In this document: positions 43,760-51,575 of the stretch, in pieces | Numbering within the stretch: position 1 is the first letter of the stretch | How the letters are laid out: every line of letters begins with the position of its first letter | From: Acidobacteriota bacterium | Lineage (GTDB): Bacteria; Acidobacteriota; Terriglobia; Bryobacterales; Bryobacteraceae | DNA length: 64,000 nt | Assembly: GCA_018268935.1 (NCBI GenBank) | Contig: JAFDVS010000074.1 | Location: 56,032-120,031, forward strand | Direction: 5' to 3' | Program-made: the position numbers and the translations under genes | Notes under the pieces: model-generated | What the model was told of the DNA's origin: nothing | Databases searched by the model: none | What the model saw: only the letters and a program-made list of their open reading frames with translations

Positions 43760-44284
43760 TCACTCCTTCGCACATACTTCTGAGCCGCGCGCGTCAGCAA
43801 GCGGTTGCCGCGCCAGCAAGCGATAAAACTCAATTCGAGTCTCCGCCTCAATCCGCCGCGCCAACTCCCCTATCCACTCCAGATGCCGGATCCGGTAGCG
43901 CTCAAACTCATCCTCCGGCACACCCTGATCGAGCAGCATACCGGCAAACAGCAGCAACAATCCCGCATGATCAGCCGGCTCACTGCCATGCGAAGGCGCC
44001 ATTCCGTACTCCCGATAGAACGACAACGCCGAAGAATGCGCATCGCCCATCAACAGCCCCGCCTCTTGCTCCTTCGCGTACACCGATTGCCAAGGGGGGC
44101 AAATCGCCCCCCCAGGACTCAGAAACAACCGGACGTACTCCCGCTCCAGATCAAGCGGCTCCACGTTCAACGCCTCCAGCCACGGCGAGGGATCGGAAAA
44201 CACCTCCCGCGCCGCGGCCCTCAGTTCCTGCGGGTCAGTAGAAAGCAGGCACTGCCCCGCAAACAAGTATTCGCCAGACGTCAT
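43760..44284 (-). CDS. TorD/DmsD-type chaperone for molybdoenzyme maturation, tail encoded by repeat
   Basis: 174 residues, all-helical Tat proofreading chaperone that holds the cofactor-free molybdopterin subunit until folding is finished. Family features: LDLEREYVRLFLSPGGAICPPWQSVY and a C-terminal EFERYRIRHLEWIGELARRI helix. The ATG overlaps the stop of the catalytic subunit gene by 4 bases, fixing its partner. Odd feature: the last residues, PLADARGSE followed by VCAKE, are translated from a dispersed repeat at 43778-43806, so the natural stop has been lost and the tail lengthened. Activity is probably unaffected. Confidence 0.83.
   Translation of the reverse strand: MTSGEYLFAGQCLLSTDPQELRAAAREVFSDPSPWLEALNVEPLDLEREYVRLFLSPGGAICPPWQSVYAKEQEAGLLMGDAHSSALSFYREYGMAPSHGSEPADHAGLLLLFAGMLLDQGVPEDEFERYRIRHLEWIGELARRIEAETRIEFYRLLARQPLADARGSEVCAKE
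43778..43806 (-). repeat. Dispersed short repeat, copy 2, inside the torD-like 3' end
   Basis: The minus-strand sequence aaccgcttgctgacgcgcgc continues with ggctcagaa and matches copies 1 and 3. In this reading frame it encodes PLADARGSE, a tail familiar on assorted proteins of Solibacter-type genomes, where a mobile repeat has landed over a stop codon. It ends about 18 bases before the stop. Confidence 0.65.
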
Positions 44285-46503
44285 GACAGCTTCTCCACAT
44301 TCACCACCGCGTCCATGATGCAACTGGCCCCGCCGAAGTTCCCGGCTTTCACCAGGTCATCCATCGACTGCGCCGGCACAATGTCCCCATCGCGCACGCC
44401 CTTTCCACCGGCAACGCTCATCCTCTTTGACCGGTGCCCGAACCCATGCGCCACCATCACGCAATCCGGGCGCAGCCGCTCCGTCACCTGCGCCGGCAGT
44501 TCGATCGCACCCACGCGGGAGCGAATCCGAACCATGTCCCCGTTCTTGATCCCCAGCTTCGTGGCCAGTTGCGCCGGGATCAGCGCCGAGTTCGACGGAA
44601 ACATCTCGTTGAGGATCGCGTTATTCTGCGTCGTGTTGCGCTTATGCACCGCGGGAATGAACGTCAGGTAGTAGTAAGGGTATTGCGCGTTCGGCTGCTC
44701 CCGCTTCGGATGCCACTTCGGCAACGCCTCCGCCCCCTTCTCGGCAAACTGCGGCACATAGATCTGGCATTTCCCGCCCGTCACACCGAAGGTCGTGCGC
44801 GGTACAAACGGCTGCTGCACCGTGTACATGCCCTTAGCTGCGAACTCGGCGAAGTTGGCCCCCAACCCCGCGCGCTTCGTCTTCTCATCCAGCAGCGTGT
44901 TGGCGTTGATCCATTCCCCATCCGGAGTCTTAAAATACTCCGGCGCCAGCCGCTTGCCCAACTCGATCGCCACATAGCCGATGCCCTTGGTTTCGAAGAT
45001 CGGCGCCGACACTGCCGTCCGCGCCACCACCTGCGGCGTCTTGGCTTCGTACTCGCGCGTCACCAGATCGTTCGTCTCCATATAGATCGCCGAAGGCAGC
45101 GCGATATCCGCCATGCTGATCGTGTCATTAGGCAGAAAGTCCATCGCCACAATGAACGGAATGGTCCGCAGTGCAGCTTCCAGCTTCGTCGGCTCCGGAA
45201 ACGCCAGCGCCGTGTAGGCATTGAAAAACGCCACCTGCGTCATCCCCGGGTACTGATTCAGCAACCCATCGGCAAGCGTCGAGAACATGCCGCTGCCGTC
45301 CTCCAGCACGAACGGGAGCTTCTCCTTGCCATCCACGCGCCGTCCCGTCTTCGCCGGATACGCCGGAGGAGGATAAATAGCGTCCACACCGGGAATCGTA
45401 ACCGCGCGCGCGAAGTAGCGCCCGCCGGGGCGATCCACCGTACCCGCCAGAATATTGAGGATCGAGATCGCAAACGACATCTGTGTGCCGTTGGCGTAGT
45501 TCGCCACCAGCGTCTTCTTGTGAGCCGGAACAATCCCCGGCCCCTGCCCGGCGAACTCTCGCGCAATCCGCGTAATGTCCGCCGCCGGCACATCGCTCAA
45601 CCCCTGCGCCCACTGCGGCGTGAACTCTTTGAAGTGCTCCCGAATCTCTTTTTCAAATTGCGAAAAGTTTGTGAAGTTCTGCACAAACTCCTTGTTGTAA
45701 AGATTCTCCGAAATGATCACGTTGATCATCGCCAGCGCGACAGCCAGGTCCGAACCCGGGCGGATCGGATACCATTCATCGGCAAACCGCGCCGTGGCCG
45801 AATGCTGCGGATTGAAGCAAACCACCTTCGCCCCGTTCGCCTTCGCATCCACAATACCGTTGGCGTAGACAATCTTCGTCTTCGCCAGCAGATCCCACCC
45901 AAACAACAGGATGTACTTCGAGTTGGCCAGATCGAGACCCCAACTCTTCCCGCCCGTGGTGTAACGCTGGATAATGCGGTCGCTCAGAAAGCACTCGTCA
46001 ATGTGATCGATGCGGTTCACCACCCCGATCGCGTTCATAAACCGCGCCCACAAATCCGGGCTCGCCAGCGTGACGAACAGCAACGACTCGTTGCCCTTCA
46101 CCTGCTTTGCCTCGGCAATCTTCTCGGCAATCGTGTCCAACGCTTCTTCCCACGAAATCCGCACCCAACCCGGGTCTTCATCGAAACCTTTGTTGGGATT
46201 CGTGCGTTTCATCGGATATTTGAGCCGGTCCGGATCGTAAAGGAATCCGGCCGCCGCCGCGCCCTTGCCGCAGAGGTGCCCACCGCCGGAAAAATCACCC
46301 GGCAGCCCTTCTACAAACCGCAGCACTCCATCCTGGATCGTGGCCTTGATTCCACATGCAGGCGAACAGATGCCGCATGCCTGTGTCACCGTGCGCAGAT
46401 TCGCCGCCGTCTCCGCCGGCCGGAACCACTTCTCCGCCGCACGCGCCAGTGGCGTCGCGACGGTCGCGCCGGCCGTCATCTTCAGCCAGTTGCGTCTGTT
46501 CAT
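44281..46503 (-). CDS. Molybdopterin oxidoreductase catalytic subunit (polysulfide/thiosulfate reductase-like)
   Basis: 740 residues. Tat leader NRRNWLKMTAGATVATPLA, then a [4Fe-4S] site with Cys43, Cys46, Cys50 and Cys78 (CGICSPAC, LCGKG). Next come the bis-MGD domains (FGWDLLAKTKIVYANGIVDA, FNPQHSATARFADEWYPIRPGSD) and the C-terminal cap (GIKNGDMVRIRSRVG). Cys in HIDECFLSD is the possible molybdenum ligand. The FeS partner is directly upstream and the TorD chaperone downstream, both overlapping by 4 bases. Substrate is probably a sulfur compound, but arsenate or another oxyanion cannot be excluded. No NrfD-type membrane anchor is present. Confidence 0.88.
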   Translation of the reverse strand: MNRRNWLKMTAGATVATPLARAAEKWFRPAETAANLRTVTQACGICSPACGIKATIQDGVLRFVEGLPGDFSGGGHLCGKGAAAAGFLYDPDRLKYPMKRTNPNKGFDEDPGWVRISWEEALDTIAEKIAEAKQVKGNESLLFVTLASPDLWARFMNAIGVVNRIDHIDECFLSDRIIQRYTTGGKSWGLDLANSKYILLFGWDLLAKTKIVYANGIVDAKANGAKVVCFNPQHSATARFADEWYPIRPGSDLAVALAMINVIISENLYNKEFVQNFTNFSQFEKEIREHFKEFTPQWAQGLSDVPAADITRIAREFAGQGPGIVPAHKKTLVANYANGTQMSFAISILNILAGTVDRPGGRYFARAVTIPGVDAIYPPPAYPAKTGRRVDGKEKLPFVLEDGSGMFSTLADGLLNQYPGMTQVAFFNAYTALAFPEPTKLEAALRTIPFIVAMDFLPNDTISMADIALPSAIYMETNDLVTREYEAKTPQVVARTAVSAPIFETKGIGYVAIELGKRLAPEYFKTPDGEWINANTLLDEKTKRAGLGANFAEFAAKGMYTVQQPFVPRTTFGVTGGKCQIYVPQFAEKGAEALPKWHPKREQPNAQYPYYYLTFIPAVHKRNTTQNNAILNEMFPSNSALIPAQLATKLGIKNGDMVRIRSRVGAIELPAQVTERLRPDCVMVAHGFGHRSKRMSVAGGKGVRDGDIVPAQSMDDLVKAGNFGGASCIMDAVVNVEKLS

Positions 46504-47069
46504 GCCTTCACCTCCTCCGTTCCGTTCACCCCGCTCCAACTGGGATTAATGAATCGGATACTCGGCTGCGTGGTCGCAGGATTGGGGAAGTTGGGCGCGC
46601 GATCCGTGCCCTGACTCTCCACGTCCTCCCACCGCCCGAACTGCAGCGCGCCGGTGGGGCAAAGTGTCACGCACGCCGGATCCAGGCCCTGTTCCAGCCG
46701 GTCCGAACACATCGTGCACTTCGACATCTTCATCGTCTTGGTGTTGAGCTGTGGCGCGCCATACGGACAGAAATCACTGCACAGGCCACAGCCGATGCAG
46801 GTTTCCTGTTTGATCAGTACCGCACCCGTCGCCGGATGCCGGTACATCGACTTCGTCGGACACGCTTTCAAACACAGGGGATTTTCACAATGATTGCAGG
46901 CGAGCGAGAGTGCTTGCGATTGGACTTTCGGATACTGGCCGGATTCGTATATCCTCACCCGGCGAAAACGAATGCCCGTTTCCAGGCCATTCCATTGCTT
47001 GCAAGCCGCTTCGCAGGCCCGGCACTCGATACATCTCTTGTAGTCGAGTACCCATCCATATTGGGGCAT
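46500..47069 (-). CDS. Four-cluster ferredoxin subunit of the molybdoenzyme (PsrB/DmsB-like)
   Basis: 189 residues holding four [4Fe-4S] clusters: CIECRACEAACKQ, CNHCENPLCLKACP, CIGCGLCSDFCPYG and CTMC with CVTLCPTG. This is the electron-transfer beta subunit of DMSO/polysulfide reductase-like enzymes, carrying electrons to or from the catalytic subunit. It has no signal peptide, as expected for a subunit that rides through Tat with its partner. AGAGG is 11 bases before the ATG. It is the first gene of the three-gene operon; 166 bases separate it from the divergent J-domain gene. Confidence 0.9.
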   Translation of the reverse strand: MPQYGWVLDYKRCIECRACEAACKQWNGLETGIRFRRVRIYESGQYPKVQSQALSLACNHCENPLCLKACPTKSMYRHPATGAVLIKQETCIGCGLCSDFCPYGAPQLNTKTMKMSKCTMCSDRLEQGLDPACVTLCPTGALQFGRWEDVESQGTDRAPNFPNPATTQPSIRFINPSWSGVNGTEEVKA

Positions 47070-47235
47070 AGGAGAAGCTACCTCTGTTAATGGCCGATGC
47101 AAGCCGCACACACGTGGTGACAACTGCGCGAAAAAAAATCGATTCCATCATCGAAAACAAATGTCTCACTTCTGCAAATTGTGCGCGCCGCACTAATTAC
47201 TTCTTCCTCTCACGCCGATCTTCACTTGTACGCCT

Positions 47236-48285
47236 GTGACGTACTATGAGGAACTTGGGGTTCCCACGACCGCATCGCAGGAGGAAATCCGCGAAGCGTA
47301 CAAGCAACTGGCCCGGTTGCTTCACCCCGACAAACTACAAGACCCGCAGCAGCGCAAAGTGGCGGAGTGTCAAATGCGCCGGCTCAACGCCGTCTATGAG
47401 ACTCTGTCGCACTTGGAGCAGCGCCGCACCTACGACCTGACGCTGCAGCCCGCCGCGCAGGTGGAACCCATCGATGAAGGGGAAGAACCCACTGGCTGGC
47501 GCTGGGTTCTCCGCAAGTTGCGAGGGCCGGACGGCGCGTGGATCGGAGCAGGAGTAATTGTCGCCTCGTTGATGATCTACGCCGTCATCGACACCTCGGG
47601 CCACGGGATTCTGCCGGCCACACCAACGCCTGTGCTCGCGCAGAATACAAAGCCCAAACCACAGGTGAAGAACGAGCCCGAACGAAGGAAGCCCGACACA
47701 CCGGACCCGCTGCTGGCTCAATTGCGCCACCGTGTGGAGGAATTGACGACAGAGCGCGACGCCGCCCTTCAACGCAATGCGCAACTGGAGGGGAGAATTC
47801 GCGACCTCTCGCGCAAGCCGGAACCAGCCGTCAGTGCTCTGCTGCCAGCCGGCAGGCCACCACCTGCCCCGGACCCGGCATCCGGTCACACCCTGCCCAA
47901 CCCTCCCCAGGAATCGCCGGGCATCACCGGAACCTGGTATTTCGCCAAAACACGCTCCAACTCCGCCTCCGATCTCTATCCGCCGGAGTTCATCGAAACC
48001 ATCATTCACGAAGAGAACGGTGCAATCACCGGCCGCTATCGAGCGCGCTATCTCGTCTCGGACCGCGCCATCTCGCCCGAAGTCAGCTTTCAGTTTCGCG
48101 GAAAACCCGGCGCTCCGCCCACCCGCATCCCCTGGACCGGGGCCGGCGGCGCGAAAGGGGAAGTGAATCTTCGCCTGCTCACTTCGAACTCGCTCGAAGT
48201 GGCATGGGTCGCCCACGACCTTGGCAACGCGCTCGGCTTGGCCTACGGAACCGCGGTCCTCATTCGCGCCAGCGAGCCGCGCTAG
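47236..48285 (+). CDS. J-domain membrane protein with extracytoplasmic C-terminal domain
   Basis: 349 residues. A J-domain at residues 1-70 (YYEELGVPTTASQEEIREAYKQ then HPD at about 31-33) should recruit and stimulate a DnaK partner in the cytoplasm. One transmembrane helix (AWIGAGVIVASLMIYAVI) is followed by a proline-rich linker, a coiled coil (LRHRVEELTTERDAALQRNAQLEGRI), and a beta-rich tail starting ITGTWYFAKTRSN. It thus resembles membrane-bound DjlA/DjlC-like proteins with a novel tail. Start is GTG at 47236; an upstream ATG is not available. No DnaK gene nearby. Confidence 0.78.
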   Translation: MTYYEELGVPTTASQEEIREAYKQLARLLHPDKLQDPQQRKVAECQMRRLNAVYETLSHLEQRRTYDLTLQPAAQVEPIDEGEEPTGWRWVLRKLRGPDGAWIGAGVIVASLMIYAVIDTSGHGILPATPTPVLAQNTKPKPQVKNEPERRKPDTPDPLLAQLRHRVEELTTERDAALQRNAQLEGRIRDLSRKPEPAVSALLPAGRPPPAPDPASGHTLPNPPQESPGITGTWYFAKTRSNSASDLYPPEFIETIIHEENGAITGRYRARYLVSDRAISPEVSFQFRGKPGAPPTRIPWTGAGGAKGEVNLRLLTSNSLEVAWVAHDLGNALGLAYGTAVLIRASEPR

Positions 48286-48286
48286 A

Positions 48287-48634
48287 TCATTCGGCCGGAT
48301 CGCCAGGGTCGCGGAACAGCGCGAACGCGCTCTCCAGATAAGGCATCACGTCCGCCGGAATCTCGGAACGGTCAATCAGCCCTTCCCGCACGCTCTGCAC
48401 CACCAGAAATTCCATATCCACGCTCCGCGTGTAGCGCAGGTGAATTTGCCGGTCCGGCCCCTGATGAAACAGGTGGATGCGGTGCGCCAGTTCGAAGGCG
48501 CTGATCTCTCCATTGCGCCACGCCACGAAATCCGCATCGAGTTCGCCCAGCGCCGCGGTCAGTGCCTTCTGATGCGCCTTGCCCGCCAGTTCCCTCAAAA
48601 CGGCTTTCACCGGTTTGGGCAGTTCGTCGTGCAT
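48287..48634 (-). CDS. Small conserved hypothetical protein
   Basis: 115 residues, helical, no export signal. Begins HDELPKPVKAVLRELAGKAH and has ELAHRIHLFHQGPDRQIHLRYTR in the centre. I do not recognise a family. The stop is just past the J-domain gene end on the opposite strand. The GTG one codon upstream is an alternative start. The size and charge resemble regulatory or toxin-antitoxin partner proteins, but no partner is adjacent. Confidence 0.55.
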   Translation of the reverse strand: MHDELPKPVKAVLRELAGKAHQKALTAALGELDADFVAWRNGEISAFELAHRIHLFHQGPDRQIHLRYTRSVDMEFLVVQSVREGLIDRSEIPADVMPYLESAFALFRDPGDPAE

Positions 48635-48659
48635 CACTTGCCATCATGACACAAAGAAC

Positions 48660-49436
48660 CTACTGCTCGAAGCGTCTCCCCGCCAGCAATCCACCGTCAA
48701 TCACCTGTATCGATCCGGTCACAAAGGCGGATTCATCCGACGCCAGAAACACAGCCAAATTGGCGACATCGGCCGCCTGGCCAATGCGCCCCAGCGGATA
48801 CATCGCCTTCAATTTCTCAAAACCCTCCGGAAACCGCTGCCAGTAATCCATGCAGGTCTTGGTTTCGATCGTTCCTGGACAAATCACGTTGGAACGAATC
48901 TTCCACTCCCCATACTCAGCCGCCACCAGCCGCATCATCGAGATCAGTCCGCCCTTCGCCGCCGTGTAGGCAGTCTCGCCGAAGCCAAACAGCGCGTTCA
49001 CGCTCGACAACGTGACAATGCTGCCCCCGCCCCGCGCCTTCATGTGCGGGATCACGGCCTTTGTGCACAGAAACGGTCCCTTCATACAGACAGCAACGAC
49101 ACGGTCAAACACCGCTTCATCCAAAGCCTCAATCGTCGTATCCCCATCGGTGGATATGGCGTTGTTCACCAGCACATCAATGCCGCCGTAGCGCTCCAAC
49201 ACCTGCTCGACCAACGCCTGCACATCGCCCGAATCGGCGTGGTTCCCCGCCACGAACACCGCTTCCCCGCCCGCAGCCCGAATCGATTCCACCACCGCCA
49301 TCCCTGCATCCACCGCCACATCATTCACCACCACCCGCGCGCCCTCCCGCGCAAACACCCGAGCCATCTCGCTGCCAATCCCGCCCGCGGCCCCGGTAAT
49401 GATGGCCACCTTATCTTTCAGCCGTGCGCAACTCAT
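48660..49436 (-). CDS. Short-chain dehydrogenase/reductase (FabG-like)
   Basis: 258-residue classical SDR. VAIITGAAGGIGSEMARVFA is the cofactor loop, NNAIS replaces NNAG, Ser is in IVTLSSVNA, YTAAK gives Tyr/Lys, and VTGSIQVIDGGL is the usual C-terminus. Probably a 3-oxoacyl or sugar reductase; substrate unknown. The ATG at 49436 overlaps by 4 bases the 3' fragment of the decayed nucleotidyltransferase gene upstream, so its original promoter may be shared. Confidence 0.88.
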   Translation of the reverse strand: MSCARLKDKVAIITGAAGGIGSEMARVFAREGARVVVNDVAVDAGMAVVESIRAAGGEAVFVAGNHADSGDVQALVEQVLERYGGIDVLVNNAISTDGDTTIEALDEAVFDRVVAVCMKGPFLCTKAVIPHMKARGGGSIVTLSSVNALFGFGETAYTAAKGGLISMMRLVAAEYGEWKIRSNVICPGTIETKTCMDYWQRFPEGFEKLKAMYPLGRIGQAADVANLAVFLASDESAFVTGSIQVIDGGLLAGRRFEQ

Positions 49437-50007
49437 CCTTTGGTATCTTCTTGAAATCGTCGGGCCCGGCGCAACTCCTCCAATTCCCTCCTGAGCGGCT
49501 CCCAATACACCCGATCCTTTTCCCTCTCCGCCGCCTCCTCCGCCGCAAGCAACGCGCGAACAGCCTCCTCATCGCCATCCAGTGCCGCTCGCACCGCGGG
49601 CCTGCTATCGGCCACAGCGGCCGCAACCCCCGGGTGCTCAGCCGCAACCGTGCATAGCAAATCTGGCGTCCTCAATTCGCGCATCCAGAAAGTGGCCAGA
49701 TTGTCCTCTGCCTATGACGAGGTCCTGGAGCGACAGCAGATCCACTTCCTCTCCATCCACGACCCCGCCCAGGACTGCCATCACGTCCGCCCGCAAACCC
49801 TCAACACCACTCTGCTTGCACCGGAAATGGACCGCATGCCCCTTCTCGAAGGAAGCCGAGTTGGAACTCGGCCAACACAAACAGATCAACGCCCCGCCTA
49901 AACTCCGCCGCGCCGTAAAACACGCACGCCTGACCGCCCATCAGCAAGGTTCGCGCGCCATTCCTCTTCATCGAAGAAAGGACTCTGAGTATCGGGCTCC
50001 GGATCAA
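49433..50007 (-). pseudogene. Decayed nucleotidyltransferase gene in three frames
   Basis: Three fragments of one family lie in order but in different frames. Fragment 1 (to 50007) has RTLLMGGQACVFYGAAEFRR, a nucleotidyltransferase N-terminus. Fragment 2 has KGHAVHFRCKQ, LRADVMAVLGG and VDLLSLQDLV. Fragment 3 (49433-49684) has RELRTPDLL and YWEPLRRELEELRRARR. In intact relatives these are parts of one protein of roughly 220-250 residues. Here about 30 residues are missing after DLFVLAE and about 15 after VMAVLGG, with frameshifts at the junctions. Fragment 3 alone could look like a small gene, but FWMRELRT is continuous with fragment 2 only after a shift. Judged from remembered family patterns, not an alignment. 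Confidence 0.7.
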
Positions 50008-50134
50008 GTGAACCTCCCAACGCCAGGTACGTCTCCCACAATTTCATGGACTCCCGAAATCGCTCCTGCGGCGTCATCCGGTACCATTCCGCCCATTCCT
50101 CCCCCGCTATTTCTTCCGCCGTGGGCCGTTTCAC
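49898..50134 (-). CDS. Small partner protein of the nucleotidyltransferase locus
   Basis: 78 residues starting with GTG: KRPTAEEIAGEEWAEWYRMTPQERFRESMKLWETYLALGG, then DPEPDTQSPFFD, and a final GVRVLRRGGV. In Solibacter-type genomes such proteins sit directly upstream of the nucleotidyltransferase and overlap its start, as here. It appears intact although its partner is broken. Function unknown; a toxin-antitoxin or phage-defence pair is possible. It is divergent from rbfA with 53 bases between. Confidence 0.65.
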   Translation of the reverse strand: MKRPTAEEIAGEEWAEWYRMTPQERFRESMKLWETYLALGGSLDPEPDTQSPFFDEEEWRANLADGRSGVRVLRRGGV

Positions 50135-50187
50135 ATTGCTTATCCTAACGCAAAGAAGATATCCTCCAACTAGGAAAGGTCAACCCT

Positions 50188-50583
50188 ATGGACGAACGCC
50201 GGACAAAGCGGGTCGCCGAAGCACTCCGCGAGGAGCTCATCGAGCTCATCGGCTTCGAGCTCTCCGATCCTCGATTGGATGGGGTCCAGGTGGTCGAAGT
50301 CCATCTCAGCCCCGACATGCGGGTCGCCTCCGTCGCCTTGGACATCCCCGGGGACGCCGACGCCCAAGTCCGCGCCCTGGAAGCCATCCAAAACGCCAAG
50401 TCATTCATCAAAAGAGAGTTAGCCTCCAGAATGGAACTCTTCCGGATGCCCGAGCTGCGCTTTGAATCGAACCTTTCACCCGGACTAAATTCACGAATGG
50501 ACTACCTCATGCGGAAAATCCGCAAAGGCCGCCCCCGCGATGGAGTTTCCGGCGAAAATATGGAAAAAAAACCGGAAGCGTGA
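50188..50583 (+). CDS. rbfA: Ribosome-binding factor A
   Basis: 131 residues. Cold-shock ribosome-maturation factor that binds 16S rRNA helix 1 and the 30S neck. The KH-type fold pattern is visible: RRTKRVAEALREELIELI, LSDPRLDGVQVVEVHLSPDMRVA, and the C-terminal MPELRFESNLSPGLNSRMDYLM. AGGAAAGGT precedes the ATG. First gene of a run with apbE, hemE and hemY, each overlapping the next by 4 bases. Usual neighbours (infB, truB, nusA) are absent. Confidence 0.93.
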   Translation: MDERRTKRVAEALREELIELIGFELSDPRLDGVQVVEVHLSPDMRVASVALDIPGDADAQVRALEAIQNAKSFIKRELASRMELFRMPELRFESNLSPGLNSRMDYLMRKIRKGRPRDGVSGENMEKKPEA

Positions 50584-51575
50584 TACGCATTGTGCTACTT
50601 TTGATTTTGGGGGCCACTGCCGCCCACCTCGCCGCCGGAGATCTTCTTCGGTTGGAACAATCTCTGGACGCGATGGGCTCCGTTTATACGGTCGTCGCGT
50701 ATGGGGAGGATCGAGGCGGGATGATTGCCGCGGTGGACCAAGCCTTCGAGGAAGTTCGCCGCATTGACCGGATGTTGTCGAACTACCGCGCGGACAGCGA
50801 GTTCAGCCGCCTCAACCGGGAGGCTGGCCGCCAGCCCGTCGCTGTCAGTCAGGAACTGTTTGAGCTGCTCGATGCATGCCGCCAGTACAACCAGGCAAGC
50901 GAAGGCGCATTCGACATTTCAGTTGGTCCGTTGATGAAGATCTGGGGCTTCTATAAAGGCTCCGGCCGTTTGCCGCACCGCGCCGAAATACGTGGCGTAT
51001 TGGGCAAAATCGGCTTTGACAAAGTAACGCTCAATGGGTCGGGACGTACCGTCCGTTTTACCCGCGACGGCATGGAGCTTGACCCGGGTGGGATTGGCAA
51101 AGGGTACGCCGTCGATCGCATGGTCGCCATCTTGAAAGCCGCGAACATCCGCTCCGCGCTCATCTCCGCGGGGAGCAGCAGCATCTACGCACTCGGCGCT
51201 CCCCCGAAGGAAAAAGGCTGGAGAATCTCCATTCGCCACCCGCGCGACCTCAACCGCCAGGTGGAAGAAGTCACCCTCAGCGATGCTTCCCTTTCCACTT
51301 CCGGCACGTCTGAGAAATTCTTCCGCGCCGAAGGGCGCCTCTACAGCCATATCATGGATCCGCGCACCGGCTTTCCGGCGAAAGGGATGCTCTCGGTTTC
51401 CGTAATCGCTCCCCGCACCCTCGACAGCGAAGCGTGGACCAAACCCGTTTTCATTAATGGCCGTCAGTGGACGGCCCAACACTTGCGAAACAATCCCCGG
51501 ATGAAAGATTTCCGGTTCTTTCTGTGCGAAGACAATAAAGGCGGATCGGAACAGGCATGCGCGTGGCTCCAATGA
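50580..51575 (+). CDS. apbE: FAD:protein FMN transferase (ApbE)
   Basis: 331 residues, exported by the leader IRIVLLLILGATAAHLAAG. ApbE hydrolyses FAD and attaches FMN to a threonine of Rnf/Nqr-type or other flavoproteins in the periplasm. Family motifs: AMGSVYTVVAYG near the N-terminus, DISVGPLMKIWGFYKG, ELDPGGIGKGYAVDRM, SAGSSSIYALG and YSHIMDPRTGFPA. The GTG start overlaps the rbfA stop. No Rnf or Nqr target is present in the window, so its client lies elsewhere. Confidence 0.93.
   Translation: MIRIVLLLILGATAAHLAAGDLLRLEQSLDAMGSVYTVVAYGEDRGGMIAAVDQAFEEVRRIDRMLSNYRADSEFSRLNREAGRQPVAVSQELFELLDACRQYNQASEGAFDISVGPLMKIWGFYKGSGRLPHRAEIRGVLGKIGFDKVTLNGSGRTVRFTRDGMELDPGGIGKGYAVDRMVAILKAANIRSALISAGSSSIYALGAPPKEKGWRISIRHPRDLNRQVEEVTLSDASLSTSGTSEKFFRAEGRLYSHIMDPRTGFPAKGMLSVSVIAPRTLDSEAWTKPVFINGRQWTAQHLRNNPRMKDFRFFLCEDNKGGSEQACAWLQ

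Noticed and set aside
44434..46614. Very long open frame antisense to the molybdopterin subunit
   Set aside because: It is arginine/histidine/leucine-rich with no motif, an expected by-product of high GC third positions, while the opposite frame has the full family signature.
49433..49684. The 83-residue frame as a separate small gene
   Set aside because: RELRTPDLL and YWEPLRRELEELRRAR are the known C-terminal part of the nucleotidyltransferase family whose other pieces lie just upstream in other frames.
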